Notes: generated by a model from the sequence alone, not told the origin. A stretch of 41,212 nt of DNA from Clostridia bacterium (GCA_017934975.1 JAGBIM010000021.1:1-41212); one strand, 5' to 3'; positions 1 to 8,340 are shown, counted from the stretch's first letter. Numbers and translations: made by a program.

Positions 1-241
1 CACCGTTCAAGAGACGTGCAAAAACCCCTTCCCCCACCACGCCGCACTACGGCAGGCGCGGCGGTCCCCCTTCCCCTTTCCCGTGGCGGGAAAGGAGACG
101 GCAAGCTCGGGTGCGCGGCACGCCGAACCTGATTTCACAGAGAGGTTCTCTCGGAAAGGGGAACAAACGCAAGGCGCGGCACATCGGCATGGCTCCCCTT
201 AGTAAGGGGAGCTGTCATCGCAGATGACTGAGGGGATTGAC
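1..241 (-). repeat. GTCAATCCC-bounded mosaic repeat, left-truncated
   Basis: Read on the minus strand the repeat starts at 241 with GTCAATCCC, followed by a GTCATC/GATGAC hairpin and a GCTCCCC/GGGGAGC hairpin (192-212). It then runs through a GC-rich D module (about 25-105) and leaves the window. The same order of parts recurs at 28199-28481 and 20984-21304. No coding region is supported here. Confidence 0.8.
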
Positions 242-291
242 ACAGAAAATGTTACTATTTAAATAAGATAGAATCTGCGACTGCGTCGCGC

Positions 292-390
292 GGGACAATC
301 CCTTCCACCGCTTCGCGGTCCCCCTTCCCTTACTAAGGGAAGGCTTGCGGTTGCGCATCGTTTGCCGATTGTGCACCGCTTTATCCCTTC
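292..390 (-). repeat. Half copy of the GTCAATCCC-bounded repeat
   Basis: The segment has a slightly altered terminus (GACAATCCC), the ACCGC/GCGGT hairpin and a CCCTTACTAAGGG hairpin. It ends where the YRR element at 392 begins. The flanking CTGCGACTGCGTCGCGCGG stretch also recurs beside copies at 2286 and 20940. Confidence 0.7.
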
Positions 391-391
391 C

Positions 392-471
392 CCGACGGAT
401 GGAATCCGTCGGATTCGCTTTTCTTTCTTTTGGTTCTTTTCTTTCTTTTCTCTGAAAAGAAAGAAAAGAAC
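392..471 (-). repeat. YRR triple-arm element, type 1 end
   Basis: On the minus strand an 18-nt pyrimidine arm (450-433) pairs with a purine arm (454-471). In sense order the second arm's core GAAAAGAAAGAAAA is followed by GAACC and then its mirror image, and finally by the CCGACGG/CCGTCGG hairpin at 392-412. It lies 32 nt after the mnmE stop, pointing the same way as the gene. Confidence 0.85.
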
Positions 472-502
472 ACCCCTCCCGCCCGTCAACAAAAATACAA
501 AC

Positions 503-1849
503 TTATTTTCCCACGCAGAAGCGGGAGAAGATCTCGTGGACAACCCCTTCGGAGACGGTCTGACCCGTCAATTCGCCCACGGCGGCCAGGGCTTCCTCCA
601 AATCGGAAACGATCACGTCGGGGGTGAGGGCCAGATTGTCCAGAGCACGGGAAAGAGCGGTCTGAATGCGGCAGAGGCATTGATACTGCCGCGCGTTGGA
701 GATAAGGGCCGTTTCGGCGGAAAAATCGTAGGCGAAACGGGATTTGACAAACTCCTCCACCTCCTGCAGCCCTGCGCCGGTTTTGGCGCTGACGGGGAAG
801 GAGGGGGCGGTGGCCCAGGAAGGCAGGGGGCGCTGTCCCAGGTCGGATTTATTGAACAAAAAGAGGGATTTTCCTTGATATTGCAAGGCTTCTTCGGCAA
901 TCTGCCGATCCTCGTCGGACACCTGTTCCCCGAACACGCAGAGGATCAGATCCGCCTGCTCCATGGCTTTGCGGGCTCGGTCCACGCCGATCTTTTCCAC
1001 CTCGTCCGCCGTGTCGCGGATGCCTGCCGTGTCGGTCAGAAGAAGCTTGACGCCCCCGAAAATCACCGTCTCGGTGACCGTGTCCCGGGTGGTGCCGGCG
1101 ATGGAGGTAACGATGGAGCGGTCTTCCCCCGCGAGGCGGTTCATCAGGCTGGATTTGCCCACGTTGGGCCGTCCGCAGAGGGCGGTGCGGATGCCGTCCT
1201 TCAAGACCTTTCCCTGCTCGTAGGAGCTGCAGAGAGAGGAAACCTTTTTAAGGGACTTCTGCAACATTTCGCTTATTTCATCCGTGGAAACTTCTCCGAT
1301 CTCATCGTCGGGATAATCCACGTAGGCCAGCAATTTTGCGGTGGTGGCCAACAAGTCCCCGCGGATTTCGTCGATGGATTTTCCCACCCGTCCGTCCAGC
1401 TCCTGCATGGCAACCCGGGCGGCGGAGGAATATTCCGCGTCGATCAGATCCATGACCCCTTCCGCACGGGTCAGATCCATTTTTCCGTTCAGAAAGGCCC
1501 TTTTGGTGAATTCGCCCCCCTCTGCCTGGCGGGCACCTGCGGCAAACAGGCAACGCAGGACCCGATTCAAGAGATAAACTCCACCGTGGCAGGAATATTC
1601 CACCACGTCCTCTCCCGTGTAGGAATTCGGGCCGCGGAAGGCGCAGACCACGCATTCGTCCAGGGTCTCCCCGCCCTGCGTGAAATAGGCGAAGGTGACG
1701 TTCCGCTTTTGGCCGTGGGAAATCAATCCTCCGTTTTTGGGAAAACGCAGGACCTTTTCGGCGATGGCGAAGGCCTCGGGGCCCGAGGTGCGGATGACGC
1801 CGATGGCGGACCGAAAGGGGGCAGTGGCGATGGCGGCGATGGTGTCCAT
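503..1849 (-). CDS. mnmE: tRNA modification GTPase MnmE
   Basis: This is the GTPase half of the MnmE-MnmG complex, which modifies the wobble uridine (U34) of a set of tRNAs using methylene-tetrahydrofolate. It has an N-terminal folate-binding/dimerisation domain (about 1-115), a helical domain, and an inserted G domain with GRPNVGKSS (226-234), DTAG (273-276) and NKSD (333-336). The protein ends in CVGK, the family's C-terminal catalytic-cysteine motif. The length of 448 aa is normal. The ATG lies just after AAAGGAG. In most Firmicutes it follows jag directly; here about 730 bp of repeats separate the two, so it may need its own promoter or read-through. MnmG is not in the window. Confidence 0.97.
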   Translation of the reverse strand: MDTIAAIATAPFRSAIGVIRTSGPEAFAIAEKVLRFPKNGGLISHGQKRNVTFAYFTQGGETLDECVVCAFRGPNSYTGEDVVEYSCHGGVYLLNRVLRCLFAAGARQAEGGEFTKRAFLNGKMDLTRAEGVMDLIDAEYSSAARVAMQELDGRVGKSIDEIRGDLLATTAKLLAYVDYPDDEIGEVSTDEISEMLQKSLKKVSSLCSSYEQGKVLKDGIRTALCGRPNVGKSSLMNRLAGEDRSIVTSIAGTTRDTVTETVIFGGVKLLLTDTAGIRDTADEVEKIGVDRARKAMEQADLILCVFGEQVSDEDRQIAEEALQYQGKSLFLFNKSDLGQRPLPSWATAPSFPVSAKTGAGLQEVEEFVKSRFAYDFSAETALISNARQYQCLCRIQTALSRALDNLALTPDVIVSDLEEALAAVGELTGQTVSEGVVHEIFSRFCVGK

Positions 1850-1890
1850 AGTGGCTCCTTTTTGGTATGATAAGGGAACGGGGGAACGGT

Positions 1891-1956
1891 GTTCTTTCTT
1901 TTCACGAGAAAAGAAAGAACCAAAGAAAAGCGGTATCGCCGCAATCCTTGCGGCGG
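1891..1956 (+). repeat. YRR triple-arm element, type 2 end
   Basis: Hairpin GTTCTTTCTTTTC with GAAAAGAAAGAAC, then the third arm AAAGAAAAG, the mirror of GAAAAGAAA. The CGCCGCAA/TTGCGGCG hairpin follows. It lies just upstream of mnmE and points away from it, facing the copy at 2429-2507. Confidence 0.85.
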
Positions 1957-2008
1957 GGGGGGTAAAAAAGAGTGCAGAATTTTTTGGAGTTCAAGAAATT
2001 TTCTTTGT

Positions 2009-2395
2009 GCGAAAACCCCTTCCACCCCCACGCCGCACTGCGGCAGGCGCGGCGGTCCCCCTTCCCCTTTCCCATGGCGGGAAAGTGGACGGCAAGGACA
2101 GAGGGCGAGCCTTACCAAGGGGCGTTAAGAGAGAGATGTCTCTTGAAAAGTTTTGCAAAAAACAGATGCGGCACTTCGGTTTGGCTCCCCTTAGTAAGGG
2201 GAGCTGTCATCGCAAATGACTGAGGGGATTGACACGGAAAATGTTACTGTTTGAATGAGAAAGAATCTGCGACTGCGTCGCGCGGGTCAATCCCTTCCAC
2301 CACCAAAGGTGGTCCCCCTTCCCTTACTAAGGGAAGGCTTACTTTTGCGCCTCGCACACCGATCGCACACCGTTCAAGAGATGTGCAAAAACCCC
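2009..2395 (-). repeat. Mosaic of GTCAATCCC-bounded repeats and a D module
   Basis: The first part (2009-2233) is a D module joined to the CCCCTTAGTAAGGGG and GTCATC hairpins and ends at the GGGATTGAC terminus (2225-2233). The second part (2286 to about 2395) starts at GTCAATCCC and carries an ACCACC/GGTGGT hairpin where other copies have ACCGC/GCGGT. Together with two YRR elements this fills the 726-bp gap between mnmE and jag; no gene is supported. Confidence 0.75.
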
Positions 2396-2428
2396 TCACG
2401 GTCTTGCACGAAAACTTTCCCCTTACCC

Positions 2429-2507
2429 CCGACGGATGGAATCCGTCGGATTCGCTTTTCTTTCTTTTGGTTCTTTTCTTTCTTTTCTCGAAAAGAAAGA
2501 AAAGAAC
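2429..2507 (-). repeat. YRR triple-arm element, type 1 end
   Basis: The arms have the same sequence as the copy at 392-471 (core GAAAAGAAAGAAAA with its mirror and an 18-bp hairpin, 2470-2507). The GC hairpin CCGACGG/CCGTCGG lies at 2429-2449. It sits 68 nt after the jag stop, in the gene's orientation. Confidence 0.85.
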
Positions 2508-2575
2508 ACCCCCCCCGCTCTCAAACTCCGAAAAAAGCGGACCGAAGAGGGGTTCTCTCCGATCCGCGCGGTTGA

Positions 2576-3481
2576 TTAGTTTTCAGAATCCATGGTGAAG
2601 GGGGTTCCACCGGTGACGGGGGATGCGGAAGAGCCCGCAGCGTTCCCTTCGGAGGCCATGGTGGCGGCGGTGCCGGAGAGCTTTTCACCGGGAAAATGGG
2701 CGATGGGTCCGGTGTAGATCTCCCCTTCGGGGACGTATTCCCGACGGGGCTTGCGATCCCGATCAAAGGAGCGCTTGTTGCCGTATCCTCCCTTGCCGCC
2801 GTCCCGACGGGGTCCGCGGTTTGAGCCCTTGCGGTTGCGATCGGGGCGAGGTGCGGGGCCGTCTTCGCCGCAGTAAGAAACCACCACGCGGCGGTTGGGA
2901 TCTTCTCCGATGGAATAGGTGGTAATGTCCTTATAATCCTGCAGTTTCGAGTGGATGATCCGTCTCTGGAAGGAGGTCATGGGAGGCAGGGTGGTCTTGC
3001 GACGGTTCTTCACTACCTGACCTGCGGTTTTGAGAGCCAGGGCTTCCAGACGGTCCTTGGTCTTTTCCTTATAGTCGTTCACGTTGAAGGAGATCTTATA
3101 ATATTCTCCGCAATCGCGGTTGACGATGAGGGAGAGCAGGAGCTGGAGGGCGTCCACCCCTTCGCCCCGATTCTTCATCAGCAGATTGGCGCCTTCGCCC
3201 GTGACCTGAATCACCACCGTTTCCTTGTCGATGGTAATGTCGATGGCCGCGTCCTCAATGCCCATCTTTTCGAAGAGCCCTTCCAGATAATCCCGCACGC
3301 ACTGACAAGCGTCGGGGGTGTAGGTCACCTGAATGACGAAATCCTTTGCACCGATGCCGAGAAAGCCCTTGGAGCCGTATTCCACCACCGTGTGGCTGAA
3401 TTCGCCCACGATGAGACCCAGCTCTTCGCTGGCCTTCTGCACCGCTTCTTCGATGCTTTTTCCTTTATAAATCTTTTCCAT
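2576..3481 (-). CDS. jag: RNA-binding protein Jag/KhpB
   Basis: This is a cytoplasmic RNA-binding protein whose gene normally accompanies yidC (also named KhpB or SpoIIIJ-associated protein) and is linked to cell elongation and division. The Jag-N domain is at about 1-50 (MEKIYKGKSIEEAV... with the GSKGFLGIG turn), followed by a KH-like domain and an R3H domain at about 160-210 (LPPMTSFQRRIIH...). Residues after about 215 form a long Arg/Gly/Asn-rich, low-complexity tail that most family members lack; it may add RNA affinity. The gene starts 17 nt after yidC ends, with a weak AAGGTAG site, so translation may be coupled to yidC. Confidence 0.95.
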   Translation of the reverse strand: MEKIYKGKSIEEAVQKASEELGLIVGEFSHTVVEYGSKGFLGIGAKDFVIQVTYTPDACQCVRDYLEGLFEKMGIEDAAIDITIDKETVVIQVTGEGANLLMKNRGEGVDALQLLLSLIVNRDCGEYYKISFNVNDYKEKTKDRLEALALKTAGQVVKNRRKTTLPPMTSFQRRIIHSKLQDYKDITTYSIGEDPNRRVVVSYCGEDGPAPRPDRNRKGSNRGPRRDGGKGGYGNKRSFDRDRKPRREYVPEGEIYTGPIAHFPGEKLSGTAATMASEGNAAGSSASPVTGGTPFTMDSEN

Positions 3482-3498
3482 TATACTATACTACCTTT

Positions 3499-4608
3499 TT
3501 ATTTTTCGTCTTGGTCGACGGGTTCACCGTTCACGACGATGTTTTCCCCGTCCCGTTTCATTTTTTCAATTTGCGTGTAATTTAGCTTTTTCTCTTTTAC
3601 AACCGGCTCCGTGCTTGGTTTTCGTTCTAAAAATTTCGGAAGCAGAACCGTCTGAAGCAGAGAGAGAATATTGGTGGAAATCCAGTACAGAGCAACGCCG
3701 ATGTTCATGGAATAACCGATCCAGAGAGACAAAAGGGGCATCAGATACATCATGGCGCCCATGCCCTTGGTACCTTCGGTATGGGCCTGGTTGATCTTCA
3801 TGCTGATAAAGGAAACCAGGAAGGAAGAAAGAGCCGCCAGAATGGGAACGAGAATGAACCAGCTCAACCAGCCGTGGTTGCTGGCACTTTCTCCCAGATT
3901 GATACCCAAAAATTCCGTGTCGATCATTTCGCCGCGGCCACCGAGGGTTTCCAACGCGCCTTCCACACCGCCGTTGTTCACTGCGTCGGCAATGTAGATT
4001 TCGTTCATTTCCAGGGTGTTCTGGAAAGCCTCGGAATTGGCTTCGGGGAAGTGCCAGTTGGCAACTTCCTTCATATGAAGGTCGTATTCCACCCGATTGC
4101 TTCCGTCCGCCTTCAGTTCTACGTGTTTCAATCCGCCGATTTTATCAATCAGGGTGTGAATGGACGTTACCGCCCGATCCCCTGCGCTGATCAGCTTTTC
4201 GGTGGTGGAGAAAAGGGTGTCGGGAATATCCAGAATATAGGTCAGAGGCTGACGGACCACGTTCCACAAACCGAAGATGAGGGGAAACTGCAGAAGGGTG
4301 GGCAGACATCCCGCCATGGGGCTGTAGCCTTCCCGCGTGTAGAGATCCTGCAATTCCTGCTGCAGCTTGGGGTTGCGGTTATCGTTGTGATATTTTTCCT
4401 GAATTTTCTTGACTTTGGGTTGGATCTCACGCATCTTAATCTGATTCTTATGGGTCTTGATGGAGGAAGGAAGCGTAATCAGCTTCGCAATCACCGCAAA
4501 GACCAGGATCGACCAACCGTAATTCCCCAGAAGCCAATGAATGGCGTACAGGATCCAACCCAGGGGAACGTTGACGATCTCCATGATGCCGTCCAAAAAT
4601 AAATACAT
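3499..4608 (-). CDS. yidC: YidC/Oxa1 family membrane protein insertase
   Basis: The protein inserts membrane proteins on its own or with SecYEG. It has the Gram-positive layout: a first membrane segment near residues 10-45, the cytoplasmic IKTHKNQIKMREIQPKVKKIQ region, the GCLPTLLQFPLIFGLW helix, and C-terminal membrane helices including the LYWISTNILSLLQ region. At 369 aa it is longer than typical, because of an acidic loop of roughly 100 residues (about 145-245, presumably outside the membrane) between the GLWNVVRQPLTYI segment and SWFILVPILAALSSFLVS. The start ATG follows AAGGAG. It lies 191 nt after yidD, behind a possible intrinsic terminator. Confidence 0.95.
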   Translation of the reverse strand: MYLFLDGIMEIVNVPLGWILYAIHWLLGNYGWSILVFAVIAKLITLPSSIKTHKNQIKMREIQPKVKKIQEKYHNDNRNPKLQQELQDLYTREGYSPMAGCLPTLLQFPLIFGLWNVVRQPLTYILDIPDTLFSTTEKLISAGDRAVTSIHTLIDKIGGLKHVELKADGSNRVEYDLHMKEVANWHFPEANSEAFQNTLEMNEIYIADAVNNGGVEGALETLGGRGEMIDTEFLGINLGESASNHGWLSWFILVPILAALSSFLVSFISMKINQAHTEGTKGMGAMMYLMPLLSLWIGYSMNIGVALYWISTNILSLLQTVLLPKFLERKPSTEPVVKEKKLNYTQIEKMKRDGENIVVNGEPVDQDEK

Positions 4609-4760
4609 TTTTTACTCCTTCCCAATGATGGGAAAACGAATGATAACTCAACGGCTTTTGCCGTTCGGGAGCCGCCTTTTGCGGCCGTACACGCGGCAAT
4701 CCGAAAATCCCGCGTCGCGTTTCCGTTGCCCGTCCGGAAACCGTGGCAAAAAACAAAAAA

Positions 4761-4795
4761 TCCTTTTCGAGCAAAACCCGGTGTCCCGAAAAGGA
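4761..4795 (-). terminator. Intrinsic terminator or attenuator between yidD and yidC
   Basis: A 9-bp stem (TCCTTTTCG at 4761-4769 with CGAAAAGGA at 4787-4795) is followed on the minus strand by a T-rich run (about 4746-4760). It comes 5 nt after the yidD stop, so it could end the rpmH-rnpA-yidD transcript or reduce expression into yidC. Confidence 0.6.
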
Positions 4796-4799
4796 AATT

Positions 4800-5033
4800 T
4801 TACGTTCTGCCTGTTGTGTTTTTCGGCGGGACCGGGTCGTATCCCCCCTTGCAGAAGGGATTGCACCGCAGAATCCGCCAGAGAGACAGGGCACTGCCTT
4901 TCCAGAAGCCGTGGACCTCCAGGGCTTCCAGAGCGTACTGAGAACAGGTGGGTACGAATCGGCAACAGGGCTTTTTATAAGGAGAGATGCGACGGCGATA
5001 GAAGCGAACGAGCCATATTGCAAGGCGTTTCAC
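4800..5033 (-). CDS. yidD: Membrane protein insertion efficiency factor YidD
   Basis: This 77-aa protein belongs to the YidD family, which helps YidC-dependent insertion at the inner face of the membrane. The family cysteine pattern is present: the [16 protein letters not shown] core and the [14 protein letters not shown] motif. The basic amphipathic N-terminus ([20 protein letters not shown]) fits the membrane-associated helix. The start is GTG at 5033, overlapping the rnpA stop as GTGA; a longer upstream frame would run through rnpA and is unlikely. It is probably translationally coupled to rnpA. Confidence 0.93.
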   Translation of the reverse strand: MKRLAIWLVRFYRRRISPYKKPCCRFVPTCSQYALEALEVHGFWKGSALSLWRILRCNPFCKGGYDPVPPKNTTGRT

Positions 5034-5368
5034 GGTTGAATCATCCCCTGCTCGGACAGTACTTCCTTCAGCGCATCCTTCACCGCGTTCATGGAAACCT
5101 TCGAGGTTCTCGTCCGGGCGACGAGAATCAGATCGAACCCAAGGCTCATTTCCGATTCCAGAAGACGGTACGCTTCCCGCAGGACGCGGCGGCAACGGTT
5201 GCGTTGCACGGCCTTTCCCACCGTTTTGGAGGTGGTGATGCCCAGACGGTTGCACTCCTGTTTGTTTTTTCGCACGTAAAGAACGAAAAGAGGTGTTACC
5301 ACGCTCTTTCCGGTCTTATAAAGGCGGCGAAAATGCCGATTTTCACAGATTGTTTCGGTGGTTCTCAT
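5030..5368 (-). CDS. rnpA: Ribonuclease P protein component
   Basis: This is the small basic protein subunit of RNase P, which binds the catalytic RNA and the 5' leader of pre-tRNA. The signature [14 protein letters not shown] (about residues 58-71) is present, as are the N-terminal [14 protein letters not shown] region and the central SKTVGKAV element. The start is taken as ATG at 5368, which overlaps the rpmH stop by one base (TGATG); a TTG one codon upstream is possible. Its stop overlaps the yidD start. The RNase P RNA gene is not seen in this window. Confidence 0.95.
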   Translation of the reverse strand: MRTTETICENRHFRRLYKTGKSVVTPLFVLYVRKNKQECNRLGITTSKTVGKAVQRNRCRRVLREAYRLLESEMSLGFDLILVARTRTSKVSMNAVKDALKEVLSEQGMIQP

Positions 5369-5502
5369 CAATAGGTCAGTTGCTTTCTGCCCTTCGCTCT
5401 TCTTCTGGCCAATACTTTGCGGCCGTTGGCGGTCTTCATACGCTTACGGAAGCCGTGTTCCTTTTTGCGCTGTCTCTTTTTCGGCTGATAGGTTCTTACC
5501 AT
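5368..5502 (-). CDS. rpmH: 50S ribosomal protein L34
   Basis: A 44-aa, highly basic protein, [20 protein letters not shown] at the start and ending [10 protein letters not shown], which matches ribosomal protein L34 in length and sequence. It is the first gene of the rpmH-rnpA-yidD unit, opposite dnaA, the classic arrangement at bacterial origins. A purine-rich ribosome site (GGAGGG, around 5511-5516) precedes the ATG. The strong promoter at 5571-5599 drives it. Confidence 0.97.
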   Translation of the reverse strand: MVRTYQPKKRQRKKEHGFRKRMKTANGRKVLARRRAKGRKQLTY

Positions 5503-5570
5503 GTTTTTTTCCCTCCTTCCGACATTTGGGGCAAAAGGGGCATAATACCCCCTTGCGGATTTCTTTCCCT

Positions 5571-5599
5571 ATTATATATAAATTTCGTCCGCTTGTCAA
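5571..5599 (-). promoter_or_regulatory. Promoter of the rpmH operon
   Basis: On the minus strand there is a perfect -35 TTGACA (5599-5594), a 17-nt spacer and a perfect -10 TATAAT (5576-5571). The start of transcription would fall near 5564, leaving a leader of about 60 nt before rpmH. Confidence 0.85.
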
Positions 5600-5650
5600 G
5601 GGGTTCTTGCAAAAAAATGGAAACTTTTTTTAACATTTTACAGAATTTCC

Positions 5651-5679
5651 TTGCTTTCAAAAAAGATATATGTTATTAT
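5651..5679 (+). promoter_or_regulatory. Candidate dnaA promoter
   Basis: TTGCTT (5651-5656), a 17-nt spacer and TATTAT (5674-5679) lie in a very AT-rich stretch, 77 nt before the dnaA start. The match to consensus is moderate. I see no consensus DnaA box between rpmH and dnaA. Confidence 0.5.
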
Positions 5680-5756
5680 ATTATTAAATTTATTAGATTT
5701 TTTTGCACTATATAGATTTAGTCCGCGCAGAACGCGCGAAAAAGGAGAAAAAAGAC

Positions 5757-7103
5757 ATGACGTTCAAATTGGTATGGGAAAAGACACTTGTCCAATTAAA
5801 GGAAATGGTAACCGAAAACGCCCTTGATATGTGGATCTCCTCCCTGGAGCCCGTTGCCTACGAGGACGACGCGGCGGTGCTGATCTCCCCTTCCCCCTTC
5901 CAGCGTGATATCGTCATGTCCCGTTATAAGGACACCATCGCCGCGGCCATGAGCACGGTGGTGGGGTTTGAAATCGACGTCAACGTGGTGACCCCGGAAG
6001 AACGGAAAAAGAGCAACCCCTCCGAGCACGTTCCAACCCCTCCCCCCAAGGCGGAGGAAACCCTGGAGCAGATCACCGCCAATTTAGCCCATCCCGAATT
6101 CACCTTTGAAAACTTCGTGGTGGGGGAATCCAACCGTCACGCCCACGCCGCCAGCGTTGCCGTGGCACAGAATCCCTCAGGAGCCTATAATCCCCTGTTT
6201 ATTTACGGTTCCACCGGTTTGGGTAAGACGCACCTTCTGTTTGCCATTCAAAACGAAATTCTGAAGAATTTTCCGTATAAGAAGGCCCTTTACGTACGCA
6301 GTGAGGATTTTACCAACGAATTCATCGAAGCGGTGAAGACCAACACCCAGACGGAATTCAAGAACAAATACCGCACCGTGGATCTGTTTATGATGGACGA
6401 CGTACAGTTTATCGGAGGCAAGGAATCCACCCAGATGGAATTTTTCCACACCTTCGAGACCCTTTACGCGGAAAACAAGCAGATCGTGTTGGTTTCCGAC
6501 CGTCCTCCCCGTGACATTCATCTGCTGACCGATCGGATGCGCTCCCGTTTTGAATCGGGGGTGATCGTTTCCGTAGGTCTGCCCGAATACGAGCTGAAGT
6601 CCGCCATTATCCGTCAGCGGTGCCAGTTCTATCAGATGGAGCTGAACGACGACGTAGTCGGATTTATCGCCCAGCACGTGAAGAGCAACATCCGTCAGAT
6701 CGAAGGGGTTCTGAAAAAGATGATGGCTTATCGCCTTCTTTCCCATTCCACCCCCAACATGGCCAGTGCCCAATCGGCCATCAACGATATCACCAACGAA
6801 AACCAGCCTTTGCCTTTGTTGATTGATAAAATTCTTCTGGAGGTTTCCCGGGAATTTGAAGTGACCATTGACGATATGTGCTCCAAGCGGCGGCTGGAGA
6901 AATATTCCAACGCCCGTCAGATAGCCATGTATATTATGCGGGAAATCACCTCCATGTCCCTTCCCGAAATCGGAAAACAGTTCAACAATCGAGATCATTC
7001 CACCGTGCACCACGCCATCGAACGGGTGGAGGACCGCATTGCCCGTAACTCCAATCTGAAGCTGCGGATCGAGGATCTGATCAAAAACATCCGCGAGAGC
7101 TGA
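5757..7103 (+). CDS. dnaA: Chromosomal replication initiator DnaA
   Basis: This AAA+ initiator binds DnaA boxes and opens oriC. Domain I is at about 1-80, a short Pro-rich linker follows at about 85-110, and the AAA+ domain has Walker A GSTGLGKTH (151-159) and Walker B FMMDDVQFIGG (DD at 214-215). The C-terminal DNA-binding domain carries NNRDHSTVHHAIERV, the box-recognition motif. The 448-aa length is normal. The ATG at 5757 is chosen because AAGGAG lies about 10 nt upstream and the protein then begins with a normal domain I; an upstream ATG at 5703 would add 18 atypical residues. It is separated from dnaN by about 1.25 kb holding repeats and oriC. Confidence 0.98.
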   Translation: MTFKLVWEKTLVQLKEMVTENALDMWISSLEPVAYEDDAAVLISPSPFQRDIVMSRYKDTIAAAMSTVVGFEIDVNVVTPEERKKSNPSEHVPTPPPKAEETLEQITANLAHPEFTFENFVVGESNRHAHAASVAVAQNPSGAYNPLFIYGSTGLGKTHLLFAIQNEILKNFPYKKALYVRSEDFTNEFIEAVKTNTQTEFKNKYRTVDLFMMDDVQFIGGKESTQMEFFHTFETLYAENKQIVLVSDRPPRDIHLLTDRMRSRFESGVIVSVGLPEYELKSAIIRQRCQFYQMELNDDVVGFIAQHVKSNIRQIEGVLKKMMAYRLLSHSTPNMASAQSAINDITNENQPLPLLIDKILLEVSREFEVTIDDMCSKRRLEKYSNARQIAMYIMREITSMSLPEIGKQFNNRDHSTVHHAIERVEDRIARNSNLKLRIEDLIKNIRES

Positions 7104-7115
7104 GTAGGAGGACGC

Positions 7116-7193
7116 GTTCTTTTTCTTTTTTCGCGGGAAAAAAGAAAAAGAACCAAAAAGAAAAAAGCAAATCCGACGGAATGCTTCCGTCGG
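7116..7193 (+). repeat. YRR triple-arm element, type 1 end
   Basis: Hairpin of 17-nt arms around a short GCG loop, then the third arm AAAAAGAAAAAAG, the mirror of GAAAAAAGAAAAA. The CCGACGG/CCGTCGG hairpin ends at 7193. It begins 12 nt after the dnaA stop. Every run of A is lengthened in all three arms relative to most other copies. Confidence 0.85.
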
Positions 7194-7230
7194 GGGAAAG
7201 TATAAAGCGTTCCTCTTTTATGAAGGGTGC

Positions 7231-7805
7231 ACAACCGTAAACCTTCCCTTATTAAAGGGAGCCACAAAGGTGTGCCGCGTTTGTTTTTTATTTTGTCTTC
7301 TAAGAGAGGTTCACTCCCTGCGGAAGCAAACCCCTTCCCCCGACGAAAAGCAATTGCTTCGCAATCCCTTTCCGTCGGTCCCCCTTCCCCTTCCCTTAGG
7401 CAGGGAAGTGGACGGCAAACTCGGATGTCAAGTTCTTTCGTTTGTGCATTCTCACGAGTTTTTCCCGTTCGATTCGAAATCCGCGCGCGAGGTGCTAACG
7501 TAAGCCTCACCTTATCAAGGGGAGCCAAACCGAAGTGCCGCATCTGTTTTTTGCAAACTTTTTCAGGGTACATCTCTCTCTTAACGCCCCTTAGCAAGGC
7601 TCGCCCTCTGTCCTTGCCGTCTCCTTTCCCGCCATGGGAAAGGGGAAGGGGGACCACCGCGCCTGCCGCAGTGCGGCGTGGGGGTGGAAGGGGTTTTTGC
7701 ACGTCTCTTGAACGGTGCGCGATCGGCGTGCGAGGCACTGACGTATGCCTCCCCTTAGTAAGGGGAGGTGGCAAAAATCTCTGATTTTTGACGGAAGGGA
7801 TTGAC
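7231..7805 (+). repeat. Two joined mosaic repeats between dnaA and oriC
   Basis: The first half (7231 to about 7515) has CCCTT/AAGGG hairpins around a D module in which the usual CGCCGCACT hairpin is replaced by a GACGAAAAGC...TTTCCGTC type. The second half (about 7500-7805) contains a standard D module (about 7605-7700), the CTCCCCTTAGTAAGGGGAG hairpin and a CAAAAATC/GATTTTTG hairpin, and ends GGGATTGAC (7797-7805). The 7745-7862 stretch is almost identical to 41099-41212. No gene is supported. Confidence 0.75.
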
Positions 7806-7847
7806 TGCCGCAGAAACTCCTTCTTTTACAATAGTAACATTTTCCGT

Positions 7848-7972
7848 GTCAATCCCCTCAGTCATCTGCGATGACAGCTCCCCTTACTAAGGGGAGCCGT
7901 ACCGAAGTGCCGTGCCTTGCGTTTGTTCCTTTTTCCGAGAGAACCTCCCTGCAAGAGAAGTTTTCACGAATC
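7848..7972 (+). repeat. GTCAATCCC-bounded repeat, 5' half
   Basis: It starts at GTCAATCCC (7848) with the GTCATC/GATGAC and GCTCCCC/GGGGAGC hairpins and the usual CGAAGTGCCG-containing middle. It stops near 7972 without its other terminus; the YRR element at 7995 follows. Confidence 0.75.
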
Positions 7973-7994
7973 CTGCACGTTCTTCCCTTTTCCC

Positions 7995-8062
7995 CGCCGC
8001 AAGGATTGCGGCGCCCACTCCGCTTTTCTTTGGTTCTTTCTTTTCTCGTGAAAAGAAAGAAC
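7995..8062 (-). repeat. YRR triple-arm element, type 2 end
   Basis: On the minus strand: hairpin GTTCTTTCTTTTC with GAAAAGAAAGAAC, mirror third arm AAAGAAAAG, then the CGCCGCAA/TTGCGGCG hairpin. It faces the type 1 copy at 7116 and ends 40 nt before the first DnaA box. Confidence 0.85.
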
Positions 8063-8102
8063 ACCACCCCTATTCCGTTTAAAACTTTCGCAAACCTGCT
8101 TT

Positions 8103-8340
8103 TTATCCACAAAGTTATGCAAAGTTTTCCACTTTCGTCCACCTTGTGAACAGGGCGGAAACGGGCAAACAAGTTTTGCCAATTTTGTCCAAAGCAAGTC
8201 CACGGAAGTAACAACCGTTATAAATTACGAAGAATCGGGAAAAATAAGAGTTTTCCACAGATTCCACACCCCCTACTATTATTACTATAAATATTATATT
8301 ACTTATATATATAATAAGAAACTTTCGAAAATCACACGTT
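8103..8340 (+). other. oriC: Replication origin oriC
   Basis: A perfect DnaA box TTATCCACA lies at 8103-8111, followed by weaker box-like sequences (TTATGCAAA 8115-8123, TTTTCCACT 8125-8133, and a reverse-strand one near 8144-8153). Near dnaN are two abutting boxes, TTTTCCACA (8251-8259) and GATTCCACA (8260-8268), then a GC run (8269-8273), then DnaA-trios TAC TAT TAT TAC TAT (8274-8288), then a long A/T stretch to about 8330. The order box-GC-trio-AT matches the known Bacillus subtilis basal unwinding arrangement beside dnaN. The dnaN ribosome site follows directly. Confidence 0.9.

Noticed and set aside
362..1870. Long plus-strand open frame of about 500 codons
   Set aside because: It is the antisense of mnmE and runs through repeats; the minus-strand protein has all MnmE motifs.
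4541..5374. Plus-strand open frame of 277 codons
   Set aside because: It is opposite yidD, rnpA and the yidC leader, which are all supported by family motifs.
7227..7784. Open frames of 185 to 259 codons in the dnaA-dnaN gap
   Set aside because: They translate the repeat mosaic, are rich in Pro/Arg/Leu and have no start signals; the same frames appear wherever the repeat occurs.
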